A DNA stretch of 64,000 nt, taken from positions 3,100,001 through 3,164,000 of the forward strand of contig NZ_UGYM01000002.1 in NCBI RefSeq assembly GCF_900456975.1. Reading direction: 5' to 3'. A model generated the notes under the pieces. That model ran no database searches and was not told the origin of the DNA. It saw nothing but the letters and a program-made list of their open reading frames with translations. The translations under genes were made by a program, and so were the position numbers. This stretch comes from Shewanella baltica (GTDB taxonomy: Bacteria > Pseudomonadota > Gammaproteobacteria > Enterobacterales > Shewanellaceae). Shown here piece after piece: positions 18,604 through 27,677 of this stretch. Each line of letters begins with the position of its first letter. Position 1 is the stretch's first letter.

Positions 18604-18648
18604 TGCACTTTCTGTAACTGCACTTTCTGTAACTGCACTTTCTGAAAC
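18604..18648. repeat. Three tandem 15-nt repeats
   Basis: Unit TGCACTTTCTGTAAC occurs at 18604-18618 and 18619-18633, with a near copy at 18634-18648. It lies just past the BON-gene stop codon. Confidence 0.9.
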
Positions 18649-18817
18649 TAGCTTTCAAAAGTAGCGCTTTAACAGTCAGAGTTAAGTAAAAGGCGTTAAT
18701 CTTGCCTCAACTTTTGAACTCGATTGATAAGAAAGAGTAATAACAAAAAACCAGCCTAGGCTTAATGCCGATCAGTTAAGACAGATCGCTTGACGATCTC
18801 GCTGAAAAGATCAAAAT

Positions 18818-18846
18818 CCGATGACCTCATGTCATCGGATTTTTTT
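18818..18846 (+). terminator. Hairpin with T run at the left end of the IS
   Basis: TCCGATGAC and GTCATCGGA pair across a short CTCAT loop and are followed by seven T, ending directly before the transposase ATG. Such a structure would stop transcription coming from outside and limit transposase expression, as described for other IS4-type elements. Confidence 0.7.
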
Positions 18847-20169
18847 ATGCAACTCTCAGAAGCACTCGCCCGCACTCATATTATCCGCCTAACCGAATTC
18901 ACCTGCTTAGCTGATGTGTTAGAACCTGAGTTAATTCAATCTTGTTTGGACTCTCAGGGTGTGGCGACATTAAGACGGCGTAAATTGCCGATGGACGCGA
19001 TGATTTGGGCCGTTATCGGCATGGCTTTGTTCCGAGGGGAGTCTGTGCGGTCACTCATCAACAAACTCGACATTGTTTTGCCGCAAGAGATTGATTATGT
19101 TGCACGCAGCGCCGTGACTCAGGCGCGTAAACGATTAGGCAGTGAGGTTATTCGAGAAGTGTTTAGTCGCAGCGCCAATACCTGGCACGCGAGAGCTGAA
19201 CACCCACATTGGTGCGGTCTTAACTTGTATGGTGTTGACGGTGTAGTGTGGCGGACACCCGATAGTGTCCAAAATCAAGCCGCCTTTGCGCGTACCGCAA
19301 ACGCTTCAGGCGAAGCGGCTTATCCGCAAATTCGCATGGTTTGCTTGATGGAATTAAGTAGCCATTTGTTGGTCAACAGCGCCTTTGATTCGGTTGCCGA
19401 AAATGAAATGAACTTAGCATCTCAGCTCATTCCTAGCATTCCCAATCACAGTCTAACCCTATTTGACCGAGGATTTTACTCGCTCGGCCTGTTACATGCT
19501 TGGCAGCAAGCACAACCTGATAGCCACTGGTTGTTGCCATTGAAGAAAGGCACTCAATATGAGGTGGTTCGAACATTGGGAAAACATGACCAGTGGGTGA
19601 AACTCACCACCACGCCTCAAGCCAGAAAGAAATGGCCGCAGCTCCCTGATACCCTTGAAGCGCGTTTACTCACTAAGACAGTGAAAGGTAAGTCAGTCGC
19701 CATTTTGACCTCGTTGACTGACCCGATGCGTTACCCCAGCGAAGACATCGTCGACTTATATGCCCATCGATGGGAAATCAAACTGGGCTACAGAGAGATG
19801 AAACAACATCTGTTGGAGAGTCGTTTTACGCTACGCAGTCAACTACCGGAGCTGGTGATTCAAGAGCTGTGGGGCGTGCTACTGGCCTATAATCTCATTA
19901 GATATAAGATGTTGCTGTTGGCTAAAAGCTTACCATCGGTCCATCCTAATCAACTGAGTTTTAGGGATGCGGCGAGTTATATCATCTTCAAGTTGACGCA
20001 ACTGCCATCACAAACGCCGGGGAATGTCCCGAGAGACGTATTGGATATAGAACGCAATGCACGGCAATTTAAGTTGGATGGTAAACGGGAAAGAGCTTAT
20101 CCAAGAGTCCTTAAAATGAGCAAAAACAAGTTTCCGGTTAGACCAAAGAAAAATGCCGTTCACTCTTAA
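18847..20169 (+). CDS. IS4-family DDE transposase
   Basis: 440 residues from ATG 18847. A longer frame from TTG 18790 would read through the hairpin and is less likely. The N-terminal IS4-type domain leads into the DDE core: first Asp in LYGVDGVVW, second in [10 protein letters not shown], and the Glu in the Y(2)R(3)E(6)K signature [12 protein letters not shown]. The frame is intact with no stop or shift, so the transposase could be active. The gene fills the space between the inverted repeats. Confidence 0.92.
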   Translation: MQLSEALARTHIIRLTEFTCLADVLEPELIQSCLDSQGVATLRRRKLPMDAMIWAVIGMALFRGESVRSLINKLDIVLPQEIDYVARSAVTQARKRLGSEVIREVFSRSANTWHARAEHPHWCGLNLYGVDGVVWRTPDSVQNQAAFARTANASGEAAYPQIRMVCLMELSSHLLVNSAFDSVAENEMNLASQLIPSIPNHSLTLFDRGFYSLGLLHAWQQAQPDSHWLLPLKKGTQYEVVRTLGKHDQWVKLTTTPQARKKWPQLPDTLEARLLTKTVKGKSVAILTSLTDPMRYPSEDIVDLYAHRWEIKLGYREMKQHLLESRFTLRSQLPELVIQELWGVLLAYNLIRYKMLLLAKSLPSVHPNQLSFRDAASYIIFKLTQLPSQTPGNVPRDVLDIERNARQFKLDGKRERAYPRVLKMSKNKFPVRPKKNAVHS

Positions 20170-20315
20170 GTGAACGGCATTAAGCCTAGGCTGGTTTTTT
20201 TATGTCCATTATTAGATTTAATCAAACAAGGTTTTCTAGGCCACGTAGATAAGACTAGGTTTGAGAAAACGAAATCAAGGTAGGAAAATTGAACGACATC
20301 AGGCTAATGCTGGAA

Positions 20316-20405
20316 GCGATAGTACCTTAAGCGATAACACCTTAAGCAATAGTGCCTGAAACTATATTTTCAGAAACAATCATGCCTAAAAAATCATGCC
20401 TGAAG
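20316..20405. repeat. Degenerate 15-nt tandem repeats
   Basis: GCGATAGTACCTTAA (20316-20330), GCGATAACACCTTAA (20331-20345) and GCAATAGTGCCTGAA (20346-20360) form a 15-nt array. It decays into ACAATCATGCCTAAA-like units up to 20405. It abuts the 3' end of the DUF3224 gene. Confidence 0.75.
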
Positions 20406-20410
20406 TCGCG

Positions 20411-20833
20411 TTAAAATGCTGGCTCAGCGCTGGCTTCAAAGCCAAACTGGAACTCATAAAAATGCTGACCATTTTCGATACTGATGGCCATAGTGCCCGT
20501 TAAGCCCTGCAACTCGCCCGCACCGGAATGGGGAACCACTTCTAAGATCAAACGGTTTTGTCCATCGGTCATAATGCCAAAATGTTGCAGCACGAAACTG
20601 CCCTGCTTACCACACACCTTGCCAACCACTTGCTCAATCGCCACATAGCCAGCCGAGCCTTTGACTGACGTCATTGCACTGAGCATTTCCCCTTGGCTAC
20701 GGCCCTCAAGCTCGCCATAAAAGGTTTTATCTAAACCCATACGACCTAACGTTACGCCGCCCACACCTGTAGCATAGGTGCTATCTGGGGTGAGCTTAAC
20801 ATCAAATTTCCCAGTGATTTTACTAACTTGCAT
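20411..20833 (-). CDS. DUF3224 family protein
   Basis: 140 residues. The pattern matches the single-domain DUF3224 family: an N-terminal GKFDVKL strand, the central GSFVLQHFGIM stretch, and a C-terminal VPHSGAGELQGLTGTM segment. These are small lipocalin-like beta-barrel proteins with no established function. An AAGGAGA site lies upstream of the ATG on the minus strand. It is a single-gene unit, separate from the IS that ends about 210 bp away. Confidence 0.8.
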   Translation of the reverse strand: MQVSKITGKFDVKLTPDSTYATGVGGVTLGRMGLDKTFYGELEGRSQGEMLSAMTSVKGSAGYVAIEQVVGKVCGKQGSFVLQHFGIMTDGQNRLILEVVPHSGAGELQGLTGTMAISIENGQHFYEFQFGFEASAEPAF

Positions 20834-20987
20834 GACACTCTCCTTGTCAAAACATTATGCCAAGTCTATCTACCCGAGAATACTTGCCGCTGCGGCAAGC
20901 ATCACACACGGAACGAAAAATAACTTAGCACAAGCCTGCGCAGATCCATAATGCATTTACTCCCGACCCTTTGCGCACGACTACTCA

Positions 20988-21773
20988 CTACTGAGTTATG
21001 TGAGTAATGCCAGTTTCGCTCACTGTCACCTCTAAGGTTTTGACGATTTCAGGGCTTTCAGACATAGGTTGGTCAGGCGCTCTATCGCGATAAGTCACGG
21101 CAATTTTGAATGGAGCTTCGAAGGGATAAACAGGTTCAATATTGTCCACCTCAATGCGATCACCCAGCATAACGCTGCCTAAATGCTTCAAGTTATTGTG
21201 TTCGAAATCGAGGCTAAATAAGCCAAGATACCAAAATGCCCCCGAACCTTGAGTCGTCACAATAAACGGTGCCACAAAGGGCATAGTCTGCATTTTAGGA
21301 TCATCTTGAATGGGCGCGTTACTCTGGGTGTCGGGCTCTAAAGCGGGATCGAAATTTAACGGCGTAATGCGCAAATAATCCAGTAATACTCGGCCTTTTA
21401 CCTCGCCATCTTGATAATCGCCCATCGCAAATTCCGTTTGCTTGATCTTAATAAAATGGGTCAAGGCAACCGATTTACCGCCCTCTGGTAGGGTAATTTC
21501 AAACGGGTTAGCGGTATTTAAGCTAAAGAGTTTAAGCATCACTTCCGACGCATTCGCCACCGGCTTAACCTCCAGCGGTGTCACCACTTCGACCTCATTG
21601 GCCTGTGCCTGCGTTTTTTCCTGCGCCATAGCCTCGTCGTATTGCATGACCTTACCATCTTCCATCACCATATAAATATCATCATTGGTCATGTTGAAAC
21701 GGTAAATACCTGCGGCGAGTATGGCTAATATCACTAAGGTGCCCGCTAAGGTTAACTTTACAAACGTACTCAT
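20988..21773 (-). CDS. Membrane-anchored hypothetical protein
   Basis: 261 residues from ATG 21773, chosen for the GGGGAGAG site just upstream; the open frame extends to 21830 without support. One N-terminal membrane helix (VKLTLAGTLVILAILAAGIY) is followed by a periplasmic domain of mixed beta structure. I do not recognise a family. Near the C-terminus the repeated TVSETGITHIT-like strands and PFEAPFKIAVTYRD suggest a beta-sandwich. It is convergent with nothing and lies 155 bp after the DUF3224 gene. Confidence 0.6.
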   Translation of the reverse strand: MSTFVKLTLAGTLVILAILAAGIYRFNMTNDDIYMVMEDGKVMQYDEAMAQEKTQAQANEVEVVTPLEVKPVANASEVMLKLFSLNTANPFEITLPEGGKSVALTHFIKIKQTEFAMGDYQDGEVKGRVLLDYLRITPLNFDPALEPDTQSNAPIQDDPKMQTMPFVAPFIVTTQGSGAFWYLGLFSLDFEHNNLKHLGSVMLGDRIEVDNIEPVYPFEAPFKIAVTYRDRAPDQPMSESPEIVKTLEVTVSETGITHITQ

Positions 21774-21987
21774 TTTCTCTCCCCAATAGCGCGCTTTGTG
21801 CGCTGCTTTTCTAACACTGATCAACTTCAAATCAATGTCGGAGCAGTATTACAGATACTGAGTTAAAGCGGAGTGGGTAAAGTGTAAAAAAGTGACACTA
21901 TTTTGAGTTTTGTCAGGCTAAGTTCAGCAACATACCCTTTACTCGGCAAATATAATGGGCCGAGTAAATACTCAGCCCAAGACTTAG

Positions 21988-23115
21988 CTACTTCTCGTTT
22001 TTCCACAAGGCTGGGGTTTGACTCGGTTGCCAATTACTTTGGGAGAAATGGGCTTGCACTAAGGAATAGATTTTATCTTGATACGAGACAAAATCAGGCT
22101 GCTGATAATCATGCTGATCCTGCCAAGCGGGGGCATAGTTATCTAGCGTGTCGAAACGGTATCCTTGGCGCTGCGCCTCTTCCACAAAGCGTTTAATTTT
22201 AGGCAAGTTGATGGTCGCACCTTGACCACGGTGAGCATTCTCAAACAGGAAGTCGTGGGTCAAGATCACCACTTTACCGTCGTGCAAACCATCGCTACAG
22301 TCTAAGTTCTGCGTGCGACTGTTAAGAGGGTTCATTGTGGTGCCCGCACAGGTGTTGATCACTTGATTGATTTTATCCACCAGCTCAGCCCCATCGGCCA
22401 TAGATTCGGCGGGAAAAGCCACGCCCCAATCCTCTGGCCCCCAATCAAAGTCCCAACCAAATATTTTATAGTCACTCTCGGCGAGCATGTTTTGAATTTG
22501 CACCGCAACTTGCGAACTGTTGGTAGAGGTTTCAGCGGTACAAGCAAAAGCGGGGTCCCAAGGCGGCACAGTATCAGAGGTGGCACACAAGCCGTCGCCT
22601 TTGAGTTTACTGCTCACTCGCCAGCCATTGGTATAGGGCAAACGCGCCAACTTAGTCATCTTGTTGTTTGGATAACTGGCGGCATTAGGGATAAGTTCAA
22701 CCACTTTGGCGGTGTTCGTCACAAAATAGGTAAAGTCGGTAGCCGCATCTTGATAGGATTTAACTGGCCAGAGGCCCACTTGATTGCAATAAACCGCCCC
22801 CGATTGCACACCATCGGTGCAGTTATGCAGCATATGATCGTAACTGTGGTTTGCCAGAATATGACCATCGTCTAGCAAACGTTGTAGGGCGACAGCCGCC
22901 AACGCTTCGTTTTCATCCCCTTCGCCATACATATGAAAAGCATTGATAAAGAACGTCGCCTTGATATTGGCGTCTTTTAAGGCGTCTAACAGTCCTAAGG
23001 TCGCATCAATTGGACCATCATCAAAGGTGAGGTAAATGGTTTTATCGCTGGCGTGGGCAACACTTAAGCTCGCTAAACAAAGTCCAACTGCGGCGGCTAT
23101 CGATTTCAGTTTCAT
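21988..23115 (-). CDS. Secreted chitin oligosaccharide deacetylase with C-terminal chitin-binding module
   Basis: 375 residues from ATG 23115 (AGGATGAG upstream); the open frame to 23205 has no supporting start. The signal peptide ends near VAHAS. The NodB/CE4 deacetylase domain has motif 1 TFDDGP (about 30-35, catalytic Asp/metal Asp) and the metal-binding HSYDH (about 90-94). A CBM5/12-type chitin-binding segment ends the protein, with aromatic pattern FVSYQDKIYSLVQAHFSQSNWQP. Marine chitin-oligosaccharide deacetylases of Vibrio and Shewanella have this form and convert GlcNAc2 to GlcNAc-GlcN. It diverges from the TonB receptor, so the two probably respond together. Confidence 0.9.
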   Translation of the reverse strand: MKLKSIAAAVGLCLASLSVAHASDKTIYLTFDDGPIDATLGLLDALKDANIKATFFINAFHMYGEGDENEALAAVALQRLLDDGHILANHSYDHMLHNCTDGVQSGAVYCNQVGLWPVKSYQDAATDFTYFVTNTAKVVELIPNAASYPNNKMTKLARLPYTNGWRVSSKLKGDGLCATSDTVPPWDPAFACTAETSTNSSQVAVQIQNMLAESDYKIFGWDFDWGPEDWGVAFPAESMADGAELVDKINQVINTCAGTTMNPLNSRTQNLDCSDGLHDGKVVILTHDFLFENAHRGQGATINLPKIKRFVEEAQRQGYRFDTLDNYAPAWQDQHDYQQPDFVSYQDKIYSLVQAHFSQSNWQPSQTPALWKNEK

Positions 23116-23370
23116 GATCTCATCCTGTAGATAATGCTTAAAGCTAATGTTTAAAATTAATGAGTTAATGCCAACTATGTCCAAACTCACACACAGTGGC
23201 GGCACTCATTCGCTCGGCATCTCTATAGTGAGTAATCCAGCCAGCGTTAGTTATACCATCCTAGCAACAAGCCATACTTTTCTACGCTAAGTTGATAAAT
23301 CTCCCATCACCACTCAAGTTGAAATCACCGCCGCCCTCGCGTTAAACACAATAGAAAAATACCAATCCTA

Positions 23371-23398
23371 GTGTGAAAAGTACCGCATCAACAATTCG
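23371..23398 (+). promoter_or_regulatory. Motif shared with the permease promoter
   Basis: GTGTGAAAAGTACCG followed by CAACAATTCG lies about 90 bp before the TonB-receptor start. A close relative (TGTGAGAAAAGTATCG followed by CACCATTCG, 29098-29129) lies about 95 bp before the permease. Candidate site for the AraC regulator of this locus. Confidence 0.4.
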
Positions 23399-23458
23399 AT
23401 AACAGGTAAGTTAACTGAAGAAAAAAACAACACTAAAGCACTACAGGAACGCTATAAC

Positions 23459-26095
23459 ATGTCAGAAGGTCAATTATTTAAGAGCTCTTTGCTCGCATTG
23501 TGTATCGCTAACGCCTTATTCGGGATGAGCTCAACCGCAGTCGCGGCGGAGCAACAAGAGGCAACGGCAGAAAATATGGAGGTGATCCAAGTACGCGGCA
23601 TACGTCGTTCGATTGAAGCCTCATTGAATACCAAACGCTTCGCCGACTCCACGGTCGATGCCATCACCTCGGAAGACATAGGTAAGTTTCCCGATAAAAA
23701 CATCGGTGATGCGCTGCAGCGAATTTCTGGGGTGACGGTCGATAGGCAATACGGCGAAGTAAGCGGCGTCACTATTCGCGGTACAGCGCCAGAGCAGAGC
23801 CGTATTTTGCTTAACGGTCAAACCGTTGCCAGCACTTCTTGGTATGACTTGGGTCCTGCCACTCGTACCTTCAATATGGAATTGTTGTCGGCCGAGCAAG
23901 TGAACGCCGTTGAAGTGCACAAAACCCCGACCGCCAGACTTGAAGAAGGTGCGCTGGGCGGCACTGTCGATCTCAAAACCCGCAAGCCCTTAGATCTCGA
24001 TGCCCACACCTATCAAGTCGCTGGCGAGCTGAGCCAAAGCAGCCTGTACGATGAAACAGACCCGAGTGGCTCTTTCCTCGGGAGCTGGAAAAATGACGAC
24101 GAAAAGTTCGGCATTTTAGGCGCCTATTCAGTAGAAAAAATTACCAGCGGCCGCCAAGTGCTGGAATCTCTCAGTGGTTATTATGAATACTTCGCCGCCG
24201 ATCCCGCGCAAAATCAAGAATCTACCGTTGGCGCTTGGGGCATTGGCTCGCAGGCATTTAGAGCGGAACGTGAACGGACCAGCGCCCAAGTCACACTGCA
24301 ATTTGCACCAACTGACAATACCGAGTTCACCTTAGATTACTTTAATTTTGAACTCGATATCCCCCACGTAAACCACAACTTCTTAACCGTTGGCGCTCGC
24401 GGTTCAGGCTCCACCAACGTAGTGAATAACGCCCAAGGCGGCACATCATCGGCAACGATTCTGCCGGCGTATGCGTCGATTATTTATAACCCTGTGGTGC
24501 GCCACGCGGTCAATATGAAGTCTGACGTACTCAACTTGACCGGAAAATACGTCGGGGACAGTTTTACGATTAGCGGCGTCATTGGCCAATCGACCTCAGA
24601 TGGCGGCACCCAAGGCGGTTCATCTTCTTGGTGGATCCCAGCGACAGATCAAGGCGGTAAAATTGGCGATCCCGCCTTCCCTAACGGTCAAGGCAGTGTC
24701 GATGGTGGCTTTAGTTACGACGCCACGGGTCCCTACCAAGTGGTGCTGACGAGTTTAGATGCTAACGATGCCAGCCAGTTCAAGCACGCTCAAGAGGCGA
24801 ACTACGAAACCACAGTGCAAGATCATAAAGTGACCTACGCACAGACCGATTTCGAATATCAACTCGACCATGATTTTATTAACAAAATTGCGGTCGGGAT
24901 TAAATACAACACCAGTGATTTCGAGCGTAATGCCTTCAACCGTAACCCCGCAGAAATTCTAGGTTTCGTGCCTAATGGCAACCTCGCTAACTGGAGCGAT
25001 GGCGTGCTGTCTGGGCTACATTCCCAGAGCGGCGGCAATGTACTCGACTCCTATGCCAAGTTAGATGAAGACAAATGGTGGGCCTTTATCAGCGAGAAAT
25101 ACGCCAATGGCGAGTTAGTGGAAGTCGCCGATCTCGGTAACACCTTCACTGTCGAAGAGGATATGTTGGCCCTGTACGCCCAAGCGGATTTCAGCGGCGA
25201 ATTCTACCGTGGTAACTTTGGCGTGCGTTACGTTAACACAGACCAAACCTCAACTGGTTTTGCCGATGGCAAGCCCTACAATGAATCCGTCAATTACGAT
25301 AATTGGCTACCGAGTATCAACGTCGCCTTTGATCTGCAAGAAGATTTAATCCTACGTGCTTCGGCCTCTTCCGTGATGGCACGTAACAACTATAGCGATC
25401 TTAAACCTGGTTTAGCCATAGCGAAAAACTTTGGTACTGCAACCGGCGGCAATCCAAATTTGAAACCCTATAAGGCGAATCAAGCCGACCTTGGCATCGA
25501 ATGGTACTTCACTGAATCTTCTATGCTGTCGGCGGCCTTGTTCTACAAAGATATTGATAACGTAGTGTTTGTCACTGAGTCGACGCAGTACATTGAAGGT
25601 TGCGGCGCGTCAGAATCCGAGTGGGATAAATGCCGCGTCACAGCCCCTGCCAACGGCGGTAGCGGCTCAGTGACTGGGCTTGAAATCCAGCTTCAACATA
25701 ACTTTGAAAGCGGTTTTGGCTTCTTGACCAACTACACCTATGTTGACAGTAAGAGCACTCGCCCCGATGGCACTGAACAAATGATTGAAGGCGTGTCAGA
25801 AAACTCCTTCAACGGCTCACTCTTCTACGAAGATGATCTATTCAGCGCCCGTATCGCCTATAACTGGCGTTCAGAATACTTAGGCGTGGGTAACATTCAA
25901 AACGTGTTAAACGACAGCTATCAACAAGTCGATGCCTCGATTATTTGGCATGCGATGGAGAACTTAGATGTTTCACTCGAAGGGGTTAACTTAACCAATG
26001 AAGTGGTGCAATCCTATGATGTTAAATACGGATTGACCCAAAATACCATCGAATTTGGTTCACGTTATTTCGTCGGTGCCAGCTACAAATTTTAA
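23459..26095 (+). CDS. TonB-dependent receptor (Xanthomonas/Caulobacter type), probable chitooligosaccharide uptake
   Basis: 878 residues with a signal peptide ending near STAVAA. The plug domain has DIGKFPDKNIGDALQRISGVTVDR and VTIRGTAPEQSRILLNG, typical of the TonB-Xanth-Caul class that pairs with tryptophan-halogenase-like proteins. The C-terminus ends in a barrel strand with terminal Phe (FVGASYKF). The substrate is inferred from the flanking deacetylase, permease, kinase and GH20 genes: chitin-derived, possibly partly deacetylated, oligosaccharides. A terminator follows, so the downstream flavoprotein gene may be expressed at a lower level or from its own promoter. Confidence 0.9.
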   Translation: MSEGQLFKSSLLALCIANALFGMSSTAVAAEQQEATAENMEVIQVRGIRRSIEASLNTKRFADSTVDAITSEDIGKFPDKNIGDALQRISGVTVDRQYGEVSGVTIRGTAPEQSRILLNGQTVASTSWYDLGPATRTFNMELLSAEQVNAVEVHKTPTARLEEGALGGTVDLKTRKPLDLDAHTYQVAGELSQSSLYDETDPSGSFLGSWKNDDEKFGILGAYSVEKITSGRQVLESLSGYYEYFAADPAQNQESTVGAWGIGSQAFRAERERTSAQVTLQFAPTDNTEFTLDYFNFELDIPHVNHNFLTVGARGSGSTNVVNNAQGGTSSATILPAYASIIYNPVVRHAVNMKSDVLNLTGKYVGDSFTISGVIGQSTSDGGTQGGSSSWWIPATDQGGKIGDPAFPNGQGSVDGGFSYDATGPYQVVLTSLDANDASQFKHAQEANYETTVQDHKVTYAQTDFEYQLDHDFINKIAVGIKYNTSDFERNAFNRNPAEILGFVPNGNLANWSDGVLSGLHSQSGGNVLDSYAKLDEDKWWAFISEKYANGELVEVADLGNTFTVEEDMLALYAQADFSGEFYRGNFGVRYVNTDQTSTGFADGKPYNESVNYDNWLPSINVAFDLQEDLILRASASSVMARNNYSDLKPGLAIAKNFGTATGGNPNLKPYKANQADLGIEWYFTESSMLSAALFYKDIDNVVFVTESTQYIEGCGASESEWDKCRVTAPANGGSGSVTGLEIQLQHNFESGFGFLTNYTYVDSKSTRPDGTEQMIEGVSENSFNGSLFYEDDLFSARIAYNWRSEYLGVGNIQNVLNDSYQQVDASIIWHAMENLDVSLEGVNLTNEVVQSYDVKYGLTQNTIEFGSRYFVGASYKF

Positions 26096-26111
26096 ACTTG
26101 AGTCACACCAT

Positions 26112-26135
26112 AGCCGACCTTAGGGTCGGCTTTTT
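26112..26135 (+). terminator. Rho-independent terminator
   Basis: AGCCGACC (26112-26119) pairs with GGTCGGC T (26124-26131) over a 4-nt loop, then TTTT. It lies between the TonB receptor and the halogenase-like gene. Confidence 0.85.
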
Positions 26136-26162
26136 GCGTTGATAATGCAGTGGGGATAAGCC

Positions 26163-27668
26163 ATGAAAGTGAAGCAAGCAATCAGAAAAATCATTATCTT
26201 AGGTGGCGGCACCGCAGGCTGGATGGCAGCGGCCGCCCTCGCGAATAACCCCGTATTTGCCGCCATTGAACTCTGTTTAGTGGAATCGGACAACATAGGC
26301 ACTATCGGCGTTGGCGAAGGCTCGACGCCACACCTAAAACGCTTTATGGACAACTTAGGCATTAGCGAAAAAGATTGGATGGAGCAATGCCACGCCAGCT
26401 ATAAAACCGGCATCGACTTTATCAATTGGAATGGTGACGGGCAGCAATACTTCCACCCTTTCTATTTTCAAATGGATGTGAAACCCGCTGAAGTTTTCTT
26501 TATCAACGCCAATGCAAGACGCCGAGGGCATGGCAATGCCGTTAAACCCGATGCGTTTTTCTCTAGCGGCGTACTGGCCAAACACAATCTCAGCCCAAGG
26601 CCGAAGAAAACACTACCCTGCGCTAACGAATACGGCTATCACTTCGATGCGACTGAGCTGGCCAACTACTTAAAAGATTATGCCTGCCAGCGCGGCGTAC
26701 GGCAGATCATTGCTGATGTGGTCGAGGTTTCAACCACCCAACACCAGCAGATTGAGACACTGATCCTAGCAAATGGCGAACGACTGAGCGCCGACTTTTT
26801 CATCGATGCCAGCGGCTTTAGCGCTAAGTTAATTCATAAAGCCCTAGGCGTGCCCTTTCAATCCTTCGCCGAGGAGTTGCTCAACGACAGCGCCGTCACT
26901 GTACCTGTACCTGCATTATTGGACTCCACTCAAACGCAGCAGGCAAAGTACCATACCCGCGCCACGGCGCTCAGTGCGGGCTGGCTATGGCAAATCCCCC
27001 TCACCCACAGGCTTGGCAATGGCTATGTTTATAGCAGTCGCCACCTCAGTGCCAATGCCGCGGCTAAGGAATTATTGCACAATGTAAATTTACCCGAGTC
27101 GACCCAAGTGCGGTTTCTTAAAATGCGGGTCGGCGTCAGTGACAAGGCTTGGCACAACAATGTGCTAGCAATAGGACTCGCGCAAAGTTTTATCGAGCCA
27201 CTCGAAGCCACGTCCATCATGATGACCCAATTCACCCTTGAAAAATTTATGTCGTTATTCGAGCGCTATCAATTGAATAAGCAAGCAGAGACCTTAAGTC
27301 GACAAACACTCAATCAGGCGGTCATGCAGTTAGTGCTCGGCATAAAGGATTACATTCAGGCACATTATGTCACCAGCCAGCGCAGCGAACCCTATTGGGT
27401 GGCAGCGAGAAAAGTCGCTATTTCCCAAAGGCTGACGCAACTATTAAAAGCTTGGTATCAAGGGGAAGACTTTGATCTGCTGCTTTACCAATACGATCAG
27501 CAACTCGCCTACTTTCGCCCCTCTTGGTATGCGCTGTTAGCGGGAATGGATTACCACGACCCCAAACTGAAGCGCCCATTTGAGCCGATTTCAGCGGACA
27601 TTACGGCGCAGGCAATAAGCTATTGCCAAACCTTAGTGGAGCAGTATTTTCAGCCTAAGCATTCGTGA
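26163..27668 (+). CDS. Tryptophan-halogenase-family flavoprotein
   Basis: 501 residues. The FAD fingerprint ILGGGTAGWMAAAAL lies at the N-terminus, and WLWQIP matches the WxWxIP motif of flavin-dependent halogenases. The conserved Lys between these motifs is not easy to place by eye. Proteins of this class are regularly encoded beside TonB-Xanth-Caul receptors in polysaccharide-use loci of Shewanella, Caulobacter and Xanthomonas, where no halogenation role is established. It follows the receptor by 67 bp on the same strand and is convergent with the AraC gene only 9 bp downstream. Confidence 0.85.
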   Translation: MKVKQAIRKIIILGGGTAGWMAAAALANNPVFAAIELCLVESDNIGTIGVGEGSTPHLKRFMDNLGISEKDWMEQCHASYKTGIDFINWNGDGQQYFHPFYFQMDVKPAEVFFINANARRRGHGNAVKPDAFFSSGVLAKHNLSPRPKKTLPCANEYGYHFDATELANYLKDYACQRGVRQIIADVVEVSTTQHQQIETLILANGERLSADFFIDASGFSAKLIHKALGVPFQSFAEELLNDSAVTVPVPALLDSTQTQQAKYHTRATALSAGWLWQIPLTHRLGNGYVYSSRHLSANAAAKELLHNVNLPESTQVRFLKMRVGVSDKAWHNNVLAIGLAQSFIEPLEATSIMMTQFTLEKFMSLFERYQLNKQAETLSRQTLNQAVMQLVLGIKDYIQAHYVTSQRSEPYWVAARKVAISQRLTQLLKAWYQGEDFDLLLYQYDQQLAYFRPSWYALLAGMDYHDPKLKRPFEPISADITAQAISYCQTLVEQYFQPKHS

Positions 27669-27677
27669 TAGTAAGGG

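Larger units (their letters stand above)
18745..20200 (+). mobile_element. IS4-family insertion sequence
   Basis: The ends are inverted repeats: AAAAAACCAGCCTAGGCTTA continuing through ATGCCG at the left matches the reverse complement of the right end (about 20175-20200), with only one mismatch over roughly 29 bp. The element is about 1.46 kb and holds one transposase gene. I see no clear 9-13 bp target duplication: the left flank ends in AGTAATAAC and the right flank begins TATGTCCATT. The insertion may be old or rearranged. It sits between the BON gene and a DUF3224 gene and disrupts neither. Confidence 0.88.

Noticed and set aside
18735..20210. Target-site duplication of the IS element
   Set aside because: Flanks next to the inverted repeats do not match over 8 or more bases.
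21941..21965. Hairpin ACTCGGC/GCCGAGT as terminator of the deacetylase gene
   Set aside because: No T run on either strand; kept out of the feature list because its role cannot be supported.
22363..22875. 170-codon frame antisense to the chitin oligosaccharide deacetylase
   Set aside because: Shadow of a conserved gene on the opposite strand; no start context and no family resemblance.
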